From Branchiostoma floridae (Eukaryota > Chordata > Leptocardii > Amphioxiformes > Branchiostomatidae), in the NCBI RefSeq assembly GCF_000003815.2, contig NW_023365725.1, forward strand, positions 57,758-121,757: a DNA stretch of 64,000 bases, read 5' to 3'. Positions within the stretch are counted from its first letter, which is position 1, and each line of letters begins with the position of its first letter. Positions 23,661-37,400 of this stretch are shown in pieces. A model generated the notes under the pieces. That model worked only from the letters and a program-made list of their open reading frames with translations, had not been told where the DNA came from and made no database searches. The position numbers and the translations under genes were made by a program.

Positions 23661-24945
23661 GTTAACGGGGGCCGCCCTAAGATGGTCCCCGTCGTAAGAC
23701 GGTACGGATTTTTTTCTGATCTTATCATCCATAAGCACACCGTGTTTGTTGCCACTGACTATGCTGATTACAAAGGTAAATAAACCAAGTCAATGCACAC
23801 AGCTTTAATTTGCATTCCAAGTATACTTTAACATATTTACTTCATGTTTTTTTTTTAACATGAATTCTAACAGTAATGTCGACAGTGCTGAATCACTGCG
23901 GTCACCGGCCTCTGCGTATTGGCGGCTCGTGTCGCTAACTATACGAACTCTTCCAAGCAGTCACACAACTGCCATGATATACATAAATAAAGCTCCATAA
24001 AACACTATGAATATGGGTCTTCAAATGTTTGTTGAGTAGAAAAGTAACCAAAAGGAAGCGACATAAACATTGCCACCATTGTACTCCCGAGAGAGTGTGG
24101 CCGTGAAGGTGGCAGACTAGAGAACGCTCCAAAGATTTATTTGACTGTAACAAATGATTCGTGCTGTCTATGAAAGTAAGACTTGATAGAGAGATGTAGA
24201 TGATATTTTCATATAATCAGACAGAGTTTTGTTGATGTTTGCGGTGTCGTTTTTTCGTAATGCTTTTTTTTTAGTCGGGCATTCACAATCAGTGCATTCA
24301 GCCCATTGCCCGTAAAAACATCAGCTGGATTGTTCTAGGTACAGCCTTCCTCATGTGAGACAAGAAGTACATACAGTCACGATTTTACTGTTAAAAGAAA
24401 GCTAAAATATCATACTAATAATTTTTTTCTGTGAATTTAAAGTTAACAATTACTTCTGAAGAGAGCAAAATGTAAAAAAAGCGTACCAAGTTAGGCACAC
24501 TGTCCAGCGTAGCACAAAATTGGAAGGTTACATACACGAAATTGTCTCACAGTGTTTGCCGCTTGTAACACGCAGCGCGAAAGGTTCATGAACCACATGA
24601 ATGCATTTCTTATTCAAGTATGTTGTTCAAATCTATGTGTAAAAAATTCAGTCATCAAAATTTGACCACTCTCAGGCAACTAGCGATGGAGCGCCATGAG
24701 TTTGAGCGCAAGAAAAAGCGTACCGTGTTGGGGCACCTCCCGTTACATGTAGTTCTATATCAATAAACGTGATCAAACGGAGCCAGGAGCAAGTCATAGG
24801 GAGCATTGTATCTTGGATTTTATCTGTCTCTAAGACTATGACCTTGAAGAGACGGTATATGCCATAGAAAAAGGCAGCTGGACTTAGACTCCAGGGAGAT
24901 TACCATTATTGGTATTGAACCCTTGTACGTTTTGTTTATATTTGC

Positions 24946-25050
24946 CTTCGATCGATCCTTTAACACGAGACCTGCTAAATTCACACACAGGTCAACGCGA
25001 TAGTTGAGGGTCATGAACTGCGTTAGGAGGGCAATGCAGCAATGTTGTAT
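24946..25050. repeat. Dispersed repeat family R1, copy 2
   Basis: Contains CGATCGAT, AACACGAGACCTG, ACACAGGTCAACGCGATAGT and GCAATGCAGCAATGTTGTA, in the same order as copies 1 and 3. Confidence 0.5.
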
Positions 25051-25889
25051 GGTCTGACTGTAGTGCCTGGACTTGGACCCCCTGTGCCATACTTTTCCAT
25101 TGGTACAGTGATAAACTTCCCTTACGAGAGAACTGTCAGAAGAGGGTCGATAGAATGTTGTAACAGATACGGTCACAATCGTTAAGTGACGTCGTATGTA
25201 ACAATTATTGTACGTAATATTATGTAAACACGTAGCGTTTGCGACTGCATTTGTAAGAAGTGACCAATAGCTGCAGTGCAATGTGAATCGGTCAAAATTG
25301 GCATAAGGAAGGTAAAGGACGCTAGACGGTCACCGAAGCGCCGGTGGAAATAAAGCAAAGTTGATATGATTTTATGTTATTTAAAAGAGTCTCTTCATTC
25401 ATGACGCACCAACCCGATGAAACTGTTAAAGAACACACTATCCTAATGGTAGACTATCTATGTTTTGTGATAAGAACTACTTTTCATAGGCCTCCTATAG
25501 CGAGCTGTCAGAAGATCTGTTTATCATCGATGGACTCAACCACGGGCGGCTAGACTTTGCCACCACATACATACGTTGCGCAGGTGACAGCTGATAAGAA
25601 CTACATGTATATAGAAAACGACGTACGCTTTGCTCTGGAGTGCTCACTGTACAAATGTATACGTAATGCGTTTGTAAATGCTACACATGCGTTTGTAAAT
25701 GCTGTGGAACAGAAATATTTACCCTTAGAGGAAATGGTCATCTATCTAATGTCATCATCTATGATGTAATGAAATAATCTCTGTCAGTTCGTCTATACGT
25801 TTTAAGAAGGGATAACAAACATGTATACGTAAACAATGTAGGCGTCTTTACATTTTGACAACAGTTTAGGTACAACTGCAATGCTTCGG

Positions 25890-26115
25890 GCATGTTACCA
25901 GACACAACAACCTGGCCAAGACAATCCTGCAAGGCACCCTGAAATGAGGGCGGCGTCGCGGACGAAAACGCAAAGCTTGGCAGGACATCACTGACTGGAC
26001 GGGCCTCAGCCTGCAGGAGAGGTTAACCCTGGCTAGGGAGAGACGAACCCGGAGGCAACTCTATCTTCATGGCTACCTTGTCCCCTAACGACCTGGAGGT
26101 CAAGGGACTAGGTAG
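25890..26115 (+). mobile_element. LINE fragment (post-RT tail)
   Basis: The frame reads VTRHNNLAKTILQGTL and, after one disruption, RGRKRKAWQDITDWTGLSLQ followed by ERLTLARERRTR, the usual tail after the reverse transcriptase in non-LTR elements. Ends near GGTAGGTAGGTAGG. Directly upstream of the aldo-keto reductase exons. Confidence 0.7.
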
Positions 26116-26245
26116 GTAGGTAGGTATAAGTATAACACTGTATAGCTTTCCTACTTTCTCATTGTATCGAACTTAATGCATTAGCCTCAATAGAGTATTG
26201 GTATGCAGCTTCATTTTCTATAATCACCTATTGTACCTGTTTCAG

Positions 26246-27270
26246 GTGTGTCTCCGGTGGCAGGTGCAGAGGGGCGTGGTCGTCATCCCGAAGAGTCTGA
26301 GGTCAGCCAGGATGGTGGGGAACTCCCAGGTGAGCGGGGATGATCATCCGGAAATCTTTCTGTTTAGTGATGACTGGAGTGCCCTGATATATATGGCATC
26401 CTTTTTACCACTTACAGTTTACCATTGTACCATAAATACGGCTTGTGCCTGTTGGTGGAGAACTCCCAGGTGAGCGGAGGATGATCATCCATGAATCATA
26501 TTTTTTACTTCGACATACAAAAGATGGCATTTCTTGAGGGCTTAAGTTCCTTTCTACTTGTACATTTTACGAAACAATTTCGTCTTAGGATTACCACCTT
26601 GTACTTTAAATTGTGTGTGTTGTTATTCAAATAAACCAGTTCTGTATCTCTGTCTCCATGTCTCTGTCTCTCTTATCTCTCAGTAACGGTCGGATTGTTC
26701 TTTTCTCCATCAGATCTTTGACTTCGAGTTGAGCGCAGGTGACGTTGTGGATATCAATAGCCTGAACAGGGACGGGCGCGTTTACAAGTGGGAGTGGTCA
26801 GTTTACGATAATTCTAAGGCTAGGCTTCAGAGGAGTAATTTTCTTGATTCTTTTTCTTCTTATGATGAATAGATATCTCAATACCTTGACAATATTTAAG
26901 ATCTTAATACGTCCTTCATTAATGGAATCACTGTTGAAAAGTGAGTAACTGTGCATTCAAGGGCTTACTGACTGCCATGTGATCTCTTTCTTGTTTGTTG
27001 ATATTCCTTTGCCATTACATTGTTTCACATTAAATAAATTTCAGCGTTGTCTTAAATATATATAATTTTGGGGCAAATTCAGCCTTTTAGGAACTGATGG
27101 AAACTTGCCAAATGCTGTGGTCACATATATTGAAAGGCCTGTATGTTGATATCATGGAGTTTTTTGTTGCATACTTCGTTATCATAAGAATGGTTTTGAA
27201 ACTTGCCTGTCCTTTTTCTTTCTCTAGGAGCAAGGACCACCCCCAATGGCCCTTTAATGAGAAGTTCTGA
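26246..27270 (+). CDS. Aldo-keto reductase, last three exons (partial)
   Basis: Exons 26246-26329, 26714-26796 and 27228-27270 join in phases 0 and 2 and end at TGA. The 69 residues read VCLRWQVQRGVVVIPKSLRS, then IFDFELSAGDV and finally DHPQWPFNEKF. VVVIPKS is the NADPH 2'-phosphate-binding segment of the AKR family; FDFELS and HPxxPFNE are its usual C-terminal features. AKRs are cytosolic NAD(P)H-dependent carbonyl reductases of about 320 aa, so roughly three quarters is missing; no AKR exon was recognised in the 5 kb upstream, which is repeat DNA. It may be a truncated copy, or a gene with distant 5' exons. Confidence 0.8.
26315..26495 (+). repeat. Duplicated exon end plus splice donor in the AKR gene
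   Basis: The end of the first AKR exon and its donor (GGGGAACTCCCAGGTGAGCG, then GATGATCATCC) is repeated about 138 bp downstream (near 26453-26495) as GGAGAACTCCCAGGTGAGCG, giving a second potential donor. Confidence 0.7.
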
Positions 27271-28380
27271 ACAGCCAAGAACAACACAAAAGACTTAACG
27301 CGAGCTGCAGACAGCGAGGCCTCATTCAAATGATGCTTATGGTTTGCTTAACATCATTGCCAATAATAGTAATGTAAAAATGAGACATGCTCGTACCTTT
27401 ACATCATTGTTATTTTCACACTTTATTAAACAGAAGTAATCATACATCATTGGCACGCCAAACCTGAACTTCAGCAAGGTATTGTACAGCTATGATCACA
27501 CAAAAGTAAACACACGTGAAGCTAATCTATATACAAAGTTAGAAGAACATATATCACCATGTATTGTTTAACCACTGTTTTGAATACTATTCACAAAGTA
27601 CACAGGCTACATGCGTGTATGTTTGACAGTCAATCAAAGGTTTACTTGGTCATTAGGCTTTCCTGTAAAGGAATATCGTGCCCTTCACTTTTAGTTGAAA
27701 ATATGACATTGAAAATGTATCATTTAAATTTATTACCCATCGAGTCCCGCTTTTTCCTGTCCTTTAGATTGGTCATTGTATGAAAAACAATGTTGGGAAA
27801 TTTCGTGGATGAAGGTGAACTGTACAACAGTACAAAGATGAAATGTGTGCTAAAACTTAAGCTTGATACAAGTATCTGGGCCTCATTTCTTGTTTACATC
27901 TATCAAGTATTCTTTTCCCTTAATCTTCCACAACATCGTCGCTTCATCCTTTTGTAAATTGATTGAGACGGGCTTGTTCATTACTCGATATATATTTGGC
28001 TATGCTCCAAAAAGCTTTCTGAAAATGGAACGTTTGTCGTCTTCTTCGTTTTGCCTTGGCTTCACTGACGATGCTTTACAAATAAAGACACAAACTCTGA
28101 TGCCAATGCACATATGAGCTAAAGTACATTACAATCTACTGATAAAAACACGAAAAATACTGATATTTGCTTGATTTCGTTACAATCGTTCCAGATAATG
28201 TTCCTGCACTTACTTTTTAACTTTTTAACATGCAACTTAAGATAAACGTTCAGAGCTGCAAATTTGGCTTTCGCCAAGTTTCGGAAAATTGGTAGACGTG
28301 CTCTCATAATCAACAGCGCAAAACGTGATCAATGTGTTGCATATGCATCATACAGGTTGGTAACAGGAACATGATGACCT
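27271..28380. other. Convergent intergenic region, AKR and GBP-A 3' ends
   Basis: Probably 3' UTR of both genes. 27945-28000 matches 41858-41905 downstream of GBP gene B (CATC...TTTGTAAATTGATTGAGAC), so it belongs to the GBP duplication unit. A minus-strand AATAAA is at 27422-27427 as complement. Confidence 0.5.
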
Positions 28381-28421
28381 TTACAGGAGGGTGCACTGCT
28401 CACCATCGTCATCTTTCGTAA
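28381..28421 (-). CDS. CaaX micro-exon of GBP gene A
   Basis: A 41-bp final exon after CCTTGCAG: TKDDDGEQCTLL then TAA. Joins in phase 1 to exon 29189-29321 at ATTT|GTAGGT. CTLL, with leucine last, predicts geranylgeranylation. Reading through the previous exon would instead end at a TAG at 29166 with no CaaX. Confidence 0.75.
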
Positions 28422-31400
28422 CTGCAAGGAAGTGAAAAGTGTCATTAGTTCGTGCACTTGACTAAAGCTAAGGGCACAACCCGCCGTACGTGTTATTTGT
28501 CCGTACGATTTTATTAGGCCACGTCCGCCACGTTTTTCTGAAAACGTGGGGAAGGAATGGCAAGAGCAGGGAGGGAGTACGTCTCAACGCACGTCACTCG
28601 CACGGTTGCGCAAGGTGTAAGTATGTGGTCTGCACGCCACGCCTGGCCGTGAGCGGTTGCGAGCATCGTTCGTTGCGCAAGTGGCAAGTGAGCTGTACGT
28701 AGGATCTCTGTTGGATTGTCAGGTTACCGTATGCAGGCCGTGCTGCTTACGTACGGTTTCCTTACTCACTCGCATTGGCTGTACAGGGCACGCGCGTCGC
28801 CCGTACTGGCTCGTACAGGGGGGTGAATCTGAAGCCCGAACGCAGAGAAAGTTTTGCATGCACTTAAAGTGCTACGCCGTGTCTGCGTGCTCCCAAATCC
28901 GTTGGATTCCCTACGAGTTCGTACGGAGGCGGTACTTAAGACTTACAGATCCAAAAGATTGCCCACTTTTTTACACGTAGACAGCATCCATTTGCACGTG
29001 TGGCGGGTTGTGCCCTTACCTTAATCGGTGTATCGTATATGTCAAAAAGAAGATATGGATTAAAAAAAAACAAGTTATAGGTTTGCAGTCTTAGAGTCTT
29101 GTAATGTACTAATACTATTAGCATTAGGGTCATTTCGTGAAATTTCTTGCTGAATGAGAAATATTCTATATGATAGACAGTGACCTACAAATGGATGAAA
29201 GTGGCCATAGAATTCGTCTCTTGTTCTCTAATTCCTTCTGCTTCTGTATCAAGTCTGCTTGCTCCTTCTCCATCTGCTCAATCCTCTTCGTCGTCTCGGC
29301 TTTTAATTTCTCGAGACGGTCCTGCGGTAGAAAGTTGATCGTTAATTCGATTTTTATAGGAAGTCAACAAGCGATGTAATGTTCATTCCAATCACTTTGA
29401 TGAGAGTACACCTGCAGTTGTGTTGACCCTAGCTGTCCTTTCTAACTCAAAAAGTCTCCAGATTGGGCAATGTGTTTTTAAGGAAAAGAAGGGTATTCAA
29501 AGATTTTGAGTGGCACTAAGATCTTTGTGCCGTCCGATACTGTGTAAGGCAACTCTAAAGTCAGGCCAGTAGGGTTAAGACTTGCGTAGACGGCTGGGAG
29601 CTGCCCAGGTCCTACCTAATCCTACTCGGGGCTCCTACTCCGCATGGAGGCGTTATACCCCCCTCACATTATATACGATCTTCGGACGTTCTTCGCGATC
29701 GCAGGAAGGTCGGCTGATTTTAAGATCTTAAGATGGTCTTGCGTATTTTTCGCCTCAAAACTGTCCCACTCACATATACGCGAGGCTCGTGAGATCGACG
29801 GTGAATAAATCTATGATAATAAACCTCCCATGACCTCTTGCACGCGGACAAGGTAACACAAAACGTTCCTAAAAAAAGGCAAGAGATCAATAAATGTTGC
29901 TTATTTTGTTGTCGTAATCTTTTTAACCAATGAATGGAATGCGCGAGCATAATAGAAATGACGCAAGAAAAGAAAGTGTGTCACAAAGCCAGCCTACATA
30001 CTGCCACAGCGGCCACAATGTTAGAATTACCCTCACATTCCCAGAAATTCAATATTTGTAAACAAACGGAAGTCGGGCGAACGTCGCCCGAACGTTGCCC
30101 AACTGACGGGCGTTCGCCATCCGATTTGCGCTCGATGATTAATAACTATGTCTTTGCTCGCCTATCGGTCTTCAATCGTTGGATTGACGCAAGACTATTG
30201 ACCGATACCCTTGCAAGGTACGCACGATTTGTACGCACAATCTGCGACTCGGTAACGAGCTGTGCGATTTTGGAGATTTCCTTCGACTAGTCGCATATGT
30301 TAAGAACATGTTTCGCTGCACCGCGACCGTCGTAAGACTCCTGAAAACTGCCGGCGATCCCTAAAAATCGCAAGATGATCGTGAGAACACCGGACGTCTT
30401 ACTCACGAAAATGTCAATCAGAGTTCGTAAACTAGTCCTCCGATCGAATCGCGCCTATTGTGAGGGGGGTATTAGGAGGGGCGTGATATCGCGAGCCTAG
30501 GTCTTTCCGTGAACAAGGTGTACTGAGCAGACAACGCAAATTTGGAGGTATGTGTTGATGCCTTTAAAAACTGTCACTGAAATATATCAAAGTAACTGCC
30601 TTTCCTCACCATTGCAATTTTTGCCTGTTCCTTCATCTCTGCTTTCCGGAGGTCTTCAATTATCTTCCGTTCAACCTTAAATTGCTCCTCCATCTCTTGC
30701 TTTATCTGACATTAAAAGTGACAGTCATATTAGAGATGACAATCAATTAACATTTAAGACTTTTGGAAAACCATCTTAACGGATCCTATCTGCCGGAAAT
30801 TCGACTTTTCAATTAAATGTGATAAACTGAAAGTACAATAATTATTACACATTTTTACCCATACTTTTACCTTGTCAATCTGTTCCTCGTACTGCTGAAT
30901 CAGTTTCCTTAGATTTTCTTCTTGTGTTTGCTGTATGTCCTGTACTTGTTGGCGTACCTCCTGAAGCTCTCTCTCCACTTCCTTGGCCCGGAGCTCCGCC
31001 TCTTGTTCCCTCTGTTGTGCCTGCATTATCTAGAATATCGGGAGTAATACATGTTCTATATGTTCCGTAGAATCAATACTGCCTATCTATTAGAACTTTT
31101 GGCTAAAGTAAGGAAACCAAAGCATTTACAATCCCGAACCTTTAAGGTTTGTAGAATTTGAAACTTAATCACAACAAGAAACAGTAGACAAGGCAATCAT
31201 CACAATGCCCCTATGTTTGGGTCTCGTCACATCAATAGGAATATGACTAGAAAGACTGACATTTGCTCGTGAGCAAATACAGCATATTTCAATCCATCTC
31301 CATCCCCATGTAAAATGCCCTGTTACATTTTTATACGAGGGCATAGGAGCCAAAAATATACTTTTGTATTTAAAAAAAAAAGGCCATGTATACGGAAGCA

Positions 31401-34400
31401 AGTAATGTAAGCAAGAAGTGTTGATAGGATCTTGTGCGCATATGTCTAATGCGCCTCTGTTCCAAATGTCATTAGGTTATAATACCAGGACACAGAGGCT
31501 CAAAATATGTATTTGTTTTTAAAATGACCAAAAAAATTAATTAAGTAATTCTAAGACCTCTATAAAAATACGCCTTGGGTTATTTGCTATCTGTAACCCC
31601 CCTACCAAAGTTCAGCTAATTTGGCCCCAAAATGAAAAGGTTTAGCCATTTGAAGGTTTGGCGGGAGAAGAAGAAGAAACGCGACAAAAAGTATATTTCA
31701 ATCCATGTAAATCACCTCTGTCTGATATCCCTTGACCTTCTTCAGGCTGTCCTTCAGCTTCCCTGAGTCTTTGATCATCTCCTGCAGAACGACCCACTTC
31801 TCTGGACCACGGGCCTGCTTCTCGTACTGCTGACGTGCATCAGTCAGATCTCGAGTCAGCTTCTTCATGTCATAGTTTGCTGGAGGCAACTCTGCATGTT
31901 TTCTTGCAATTATTATACCAATGAAATGCATTTAATAACTAAATTTGTAGTTCATGAAAATCACAAATATCTCACATCGTTCATGCTTAATTCATTCAAG
32001 TATTAAATAGAGTGAAGAAGAACAATGTTTGTCACAAACTCTTACATCAACTGTTCAAAGCCTCAAACTGTTAACAGTGTGAAATACAGAAGGTCTGGTT
32101 GGGATGTCATCGCTGAAATGTTGGATTGACAATTCTATATTCCCTGCCAGCGGCCGACCAAAGAAATGCCAATGGTAGGCAGGTTTTTGATAGGGTCAGT
32201 CGAGTAAGAGGAAACATAGCCTTTTTTCTAGTCTAACCAACAAATGAAGGTTTACTATTACCTACTATGAGGTCATGATAACAAAGTACCTTCCATCTTT
32301 ATATGGACTTAACTGAAGTTTCCTAATTGGGTCCGACAAGCGTTCGAAGAGATCTTGGCAGAAACTCTTGGACAGTTCTCTGTTCTGCTGGATGTACTGG
32401 AGAAGCTCCCCGCCGGTAACAACGAACCCCTCCTGCTTCCTGGTCGTGCCGTCGGCTGCCACGTAATCAACTGAACGCTCCTCCCTTTGAACTGTAACAA
32501 CGAAATGTCGTAATTGGAGTATGGGAACTTTTTAAGCCATTTGTATGTCTTTTATTAATTGAATATACCAGCAAAGTTTAGAATGTGCTTACCCAAGCGT
32601 TTTTGCATTTGCTCGACCACAAACGTATTTTCCCTGTACTGATCCCCTGAGCTGATGCCAAAATGGCCGATCTTCTCCAGAAATATGTCTGTGACGTCAT
32701 TTAACACCTTCTTGTGGAGGTCCATGAGGGTAGGCTGGCTGGGAGGACTCCTGAGCAGAGAGATATAAATATACATTAACTTAGAAGGAGTGCCCTATCC
32801 GCGTCATTAACGCTACGTCATGTACCTCGTGACCTTGTCTGTCCGGATATATGTCATCAAAAACAGATTCATTCCCCCTTGATAAAAAGTTTCTCAAGAC
32901 TTAAAGTTAAACGGCACCTTGTATTTTGTTTCCGACGCCCCCGGGTCACGGGTTTGAGATGTTGTTCAGTTTCTTCACTTTCCTCCAATGGAACCTTTCC
33001 ATTGTTGGTGGCTGCAGCAATCTTGGCCTGCAGAATAGACAGAAATCAACTTTTTACCTCCTCTCCATGAAAAAGAAGATAACGTTTGGGACGTGTTTGT
33101 CTGTGTGTCTGTCTGTGTTTCCGGATATTTGTGGCCAGCAACCTTGTGGGTAGGTGTTAGGAAGACGAAGTTCAATGTAAATTTTGGGCGCCTTGGTATG
33201 TGACCTTGGTACTGCAGCAGAATTCGTTTTTTAAAATCTTTTGACCTGGATGGCTATGGTCTTTTGATTTTTTGGTGGCAGCTTATGATGTGAGGAATAC
33301 GTGATGTATGCTTGGGTCGCCTTTCAGGTTGTTCTGGAACTGCAGGGGCGTTTAGGTCAAAACCTTCTAAGGAGGATAACTTAACAAGGGAACGACAAAT
33401 TAAGATGATATTTGGTATGTGGGTAGCTTAGACGGAGATGTACATCATCAAGTGCAAATTATGCAAACTGCCAATTAATTTGCATAGCTAATGAGGAAAA
33501 GATATATTTGTAGTGTTTTCCATTACAGGAATCGAATACCTGTAATATATGTAGTTTGTGGCTGGTAGAACATTGACAGATACTAATTATGTAAATATGT
33601 CCCTGATTGGCATAAGTAATGTAAAGGTACCATAAATTCTTCTAACTGGCAAATGATTGGACAATCAACTTTGCAAGTTATCTAAAAGTGTACATAATAA
33701 TCTTAGTAGTAGGTGTGATAACATATTAGTAACCAAGAACGTAAATCAATATGCCAAAGTTATATTGAATATCCCTTACATGCATCTGATGTTTGTACGC
33801 CTTGACTGCCTCCTCAATGGCCCTGACCCGCATGACCTCTATGGTGTTCTTCCAGGTGTTGTCCAGAGTAGGGATGGAGTTGGGGTCATTGACCGCTTCC
33901 ACATACTGCTTGGCCATGATGCTGAGGGCTAAACCTGAGAGGGTATTATAAACAAAGACCGAACAGCCTACCATTTTTCCAGAATAAAGGTCTAGTCACA
34001 TAAAATGTGTACAGAATCACTGACAGCAAATCATTCTTTTACTCCGTGGGAAGAGTTACAGGGTTTATCACATTGATTGTCCTTTCTTACCACTAATAGT
34101 TGAGACCTTGTCGAAGCCCTTTTTTGCACGTGACTTCTGCAACAGCCACTCGGTGAGGTTTTCCACACCCTGGTTGAATTCGGGGTTCAGTTTCTCTGTG
34201 TGTTGAGCTATGTTGTTCATCACCTCCTTCTTCTCAGAAGGCCGTTCCAAGGTTTTACACTCAACCGATGGGAAGAATTTGAGGATTGCTCGTCCTACAG
34301 CGTCACTGGTTGACTCGGGAAAATTATCAGGGTCACTTTCCAGGACCTAAGGTAAACAGCAAAAACCAAGAAACTTTCACCTTGGTAGGATTCTTATAAG

Positions 34401-37400
34401 ATTGTGAATGAATGAATACAAAAGTGGCAAACCCGATTATGGACCACCTGATGTCTTTCTGGTAAAGTAGCAGATCATGTTTAGGACATTCTGGTTTGTA
34501 CATGAAGTTCCTGGGCAAAGAAAGAGCTCACGTAATGTTTGGGCCCTCCAACACCTTTTCGTTAACTGCAGAGACCTTTTTGATGGAAATTTGTTGAAAG
34601 TTAGACAAGAATTCAAGATGGCATTGATAGATCTTATGTTCACGGTGGCTTCTTCAACGCGAACATTAGTAAAACCATTACTGGCAATTCCAAATGTGAA
34701 CTACGAACACTCCATTTCTATGTACCAAGAAACTAAATTCCGCAAACATTTCCCCTTTTACAGTATATCACTTGTCTGACATCTATCCTCTCTAGAGATA
34801 CAGTAGTGAATCAGACATCGTATATCTTACCTCAGTAATCAGGTATTTGGTAGGAGTGATGTTTTTGCCGTTCTTATCCCGAAACTTCAGAGATGCGTCA
34901 CGTAACAGCCACAGGAAGTCTGGGAAGAACTCATGGAATAGTGACGTTTGTATCTTCTCTCCTTTTTTGACTGTTAACCCTTTAGCCAGTTGGATAAAGC
35001 ACCTGGTGAAATGTTAGATTCAACAAATGTCAACATTTTCATGCATATACATTGGATAATGAAAAATAATGGGTACGGCGGTGCAGAAAGGATCTTCATA
35101 GTAGTAGATAATGTCTTTATTGATGGATGTCATAGGTACCTTGCAGTCATACAGTTACCCATACTAGCTACATAGTTCATCTACTTACTGCATCTTTTCC
35201 AAATCTCCCTTGCATGGCACGTTGAGTGAGTTGTAGATGACCCGGGAGGACAGAAGTATGGTCAGCACCAGAATAGAGGCGTCCTGGACAGCACTAGCAG
35301 CTGGGGCGTCTGGAATTGACAATGATTCATTTGAACACTGAACACACGAAGCGATCAATGGATAGCCAAACATATTCTGTTCTTTAAAAAATCTGTTTGA
35401 TGCATAACTAGCCTGTGGTAACGAGTTGGTAAGTACAGGCTAAACTTGTATAGCCTACCTGAAACCGGGAGTGGTAAGACAAGGAGGTTTGATCGAACTT
35501 CCTTGGTCTTACTGGCAGTAGCTATAGCCTGGATGCCAAAGTAGGGCAAATAGATCTGGAATCATAAACCATCCCAACTCCAGGCTAGTACTGTAAATAC
35601 ATTTAAGTTCGCGGGGATTCAATTTCGCGGTAGCAGGGAAAAAAGGCTTTTCGCGGTGGTTGTTCGCGGTAGCACCATGCACCGTTGTCTCTTACTGCCA
35701 TGAAAAATGTTCGCGGTGGTTTTAAATTCGCGGTGAAGCGGCTACCACAAAAATCGCGAACATTAAACCACCGTGAAAGTTTCTGCATTTACAGGAGTAA
35801 GAAATACATTCACGTACCTATTCCTTCCGTGTCCAGCAGCACGATAGTGAAGTCCTTCCCCCGCAGCACTTTGGTGCCCATCCAGATACCAAACGTCTGG
35901 GGGTCCGCAAAATGGCCCAGCTCAAAGGCATCAGAAGTACCGAGTAACCTATATAATCAATGATTTTAAGAAGCAAGTTTGCATCTGCAGTACAGTTCTG
36001 CCGTCAGCAAGAATATCTTTTATTCCTTTTACTCAAAAACAGACAACAAACTTTCATGAAATCAGATGTCAGTGCCTACGCGTAGATGCACAATTTACCA
36101 TCCTGTCAAAATGACAAATTTTCAGTGCCATCGTAATCTTGTCTTTTAATGACACATGTTTCATGCGACCAACGTCACCCACCCAGGATCGAGGCGTGCA
36201 AATATCCTTTTCGTCTTACACTTATTTCTGATGGAATTCCATATAACCATCAGGTATACAATAGGAGTATCCTCACAGGATAGTTTGGAATAAGATGTCC
36301 AAAGATTAGATGTGATAGATTTTTCGGTGTACATGTAATGAATCTAACTACCGAAGGTTACGCCAGTGTATCTGTCCAGTATGGCAGCACGGCTATGGTA
36401 CTGTTGAGATTTACAAAACGGTGCAAATTGAAAATTTGATAATTGATATTCCGGGAAATCTTACCTGGATAGGATGTAGCTTTTCCCAGTCCGACAGGGC
36501 CCGCAGATCGCCAGGACACTCACTGGCTCCTCGATCCCCTCCAGTAGAGCCAGGGCCTCCTGAACGATTTGCAGGCTTGTCCGTTGGGCATCCTGAATCT
36601 TCTGTACTGCACCGGTGGACGCGTTGTACTTCATGTCGTTTGGTAGAATGAGCGGGATGGAAGAACCCTGAATGGTTGTCTCATCTGCCTTTGACGTCAG
36701 CTTCTCGACTTTGAACCCGAGCTTGGAATGTAACCACGATACGTCTGCCAGGACTAGATAGATAGCAATGTCATGCTAAAAAGGTATATTGTGGTAGCTA
36801 TAGTGGTCTACTCTGCGGTTGCAGTGGGTTGGGCACTCTGCATCAGCAATGAGTATTTTGCAATACGCATAAAACGATGAAAAGCAGAAAAAATTCAGAA
36901 TTTTTGGCAAGCCAAGTTGCTTGTCACCCCAAACAGTCAGATAATCTTTTTCATGCTCTCCATTCTTCACACAAAACATCAGAAGGTATTATCTACCACT
37001 ATCAAACTCACGTGTCTCCTTGTCTCTCATGCTAGGCCTGTTCGTCACACAATATGGTCCAGCGGGACTGTCATCACCTTGTGGGAGGTTTCTCTTCCTC
37101 ATTTTTCTTCCTAATAAAATGATGCACAGACGGACACAGAAAGACAGAAGATGTTGTAAGTGCGTAGATGATACATCCAGGTAATAAGATACGCCAAAAA
37201 GCAGTTACTTCAGCACCTGGATATGATTTTAGATTGGTCTGAAACGTCTGACCGTATCCAAAACCATATCCAGTTACTTTAGTAACAGCTTGTTTGAACA
37301 AACTATATATAGCTTCGCCAAAAAAGCAATCACACTTATTCTATGCTCATTTTCTTTAAAATACAGGTTATTGTTAGGATAAATGCAATCATATTTTACA

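Larger units (their letters stand above)
21451..25889. other. Gene-poor stretch with repeats
   Basis: Holds an AT-dinucleotide tract at 21780-21823, R1 and R2 repeats, two CAAGATGGCGACCG motifs near 22304 and 22334 (YY1-like, possibly a promoter), an exon-like open segment at 22086-22170 with no family match, and a degenerate LINE-tail frame near 25557-25769 (RFALECSLYK). No gene can be supported. Confidence 0.5.

Noticed and set aside
29166-29188. Stop codon at the end of the GBP-A coiled-coil exon as the true C-terminus
   Set aside because: The phase-1 donor at 29188 and the 28381-28421 exon reproduce the 133-bp exon and CaaX pattern of gene B, so splicing is more likely.
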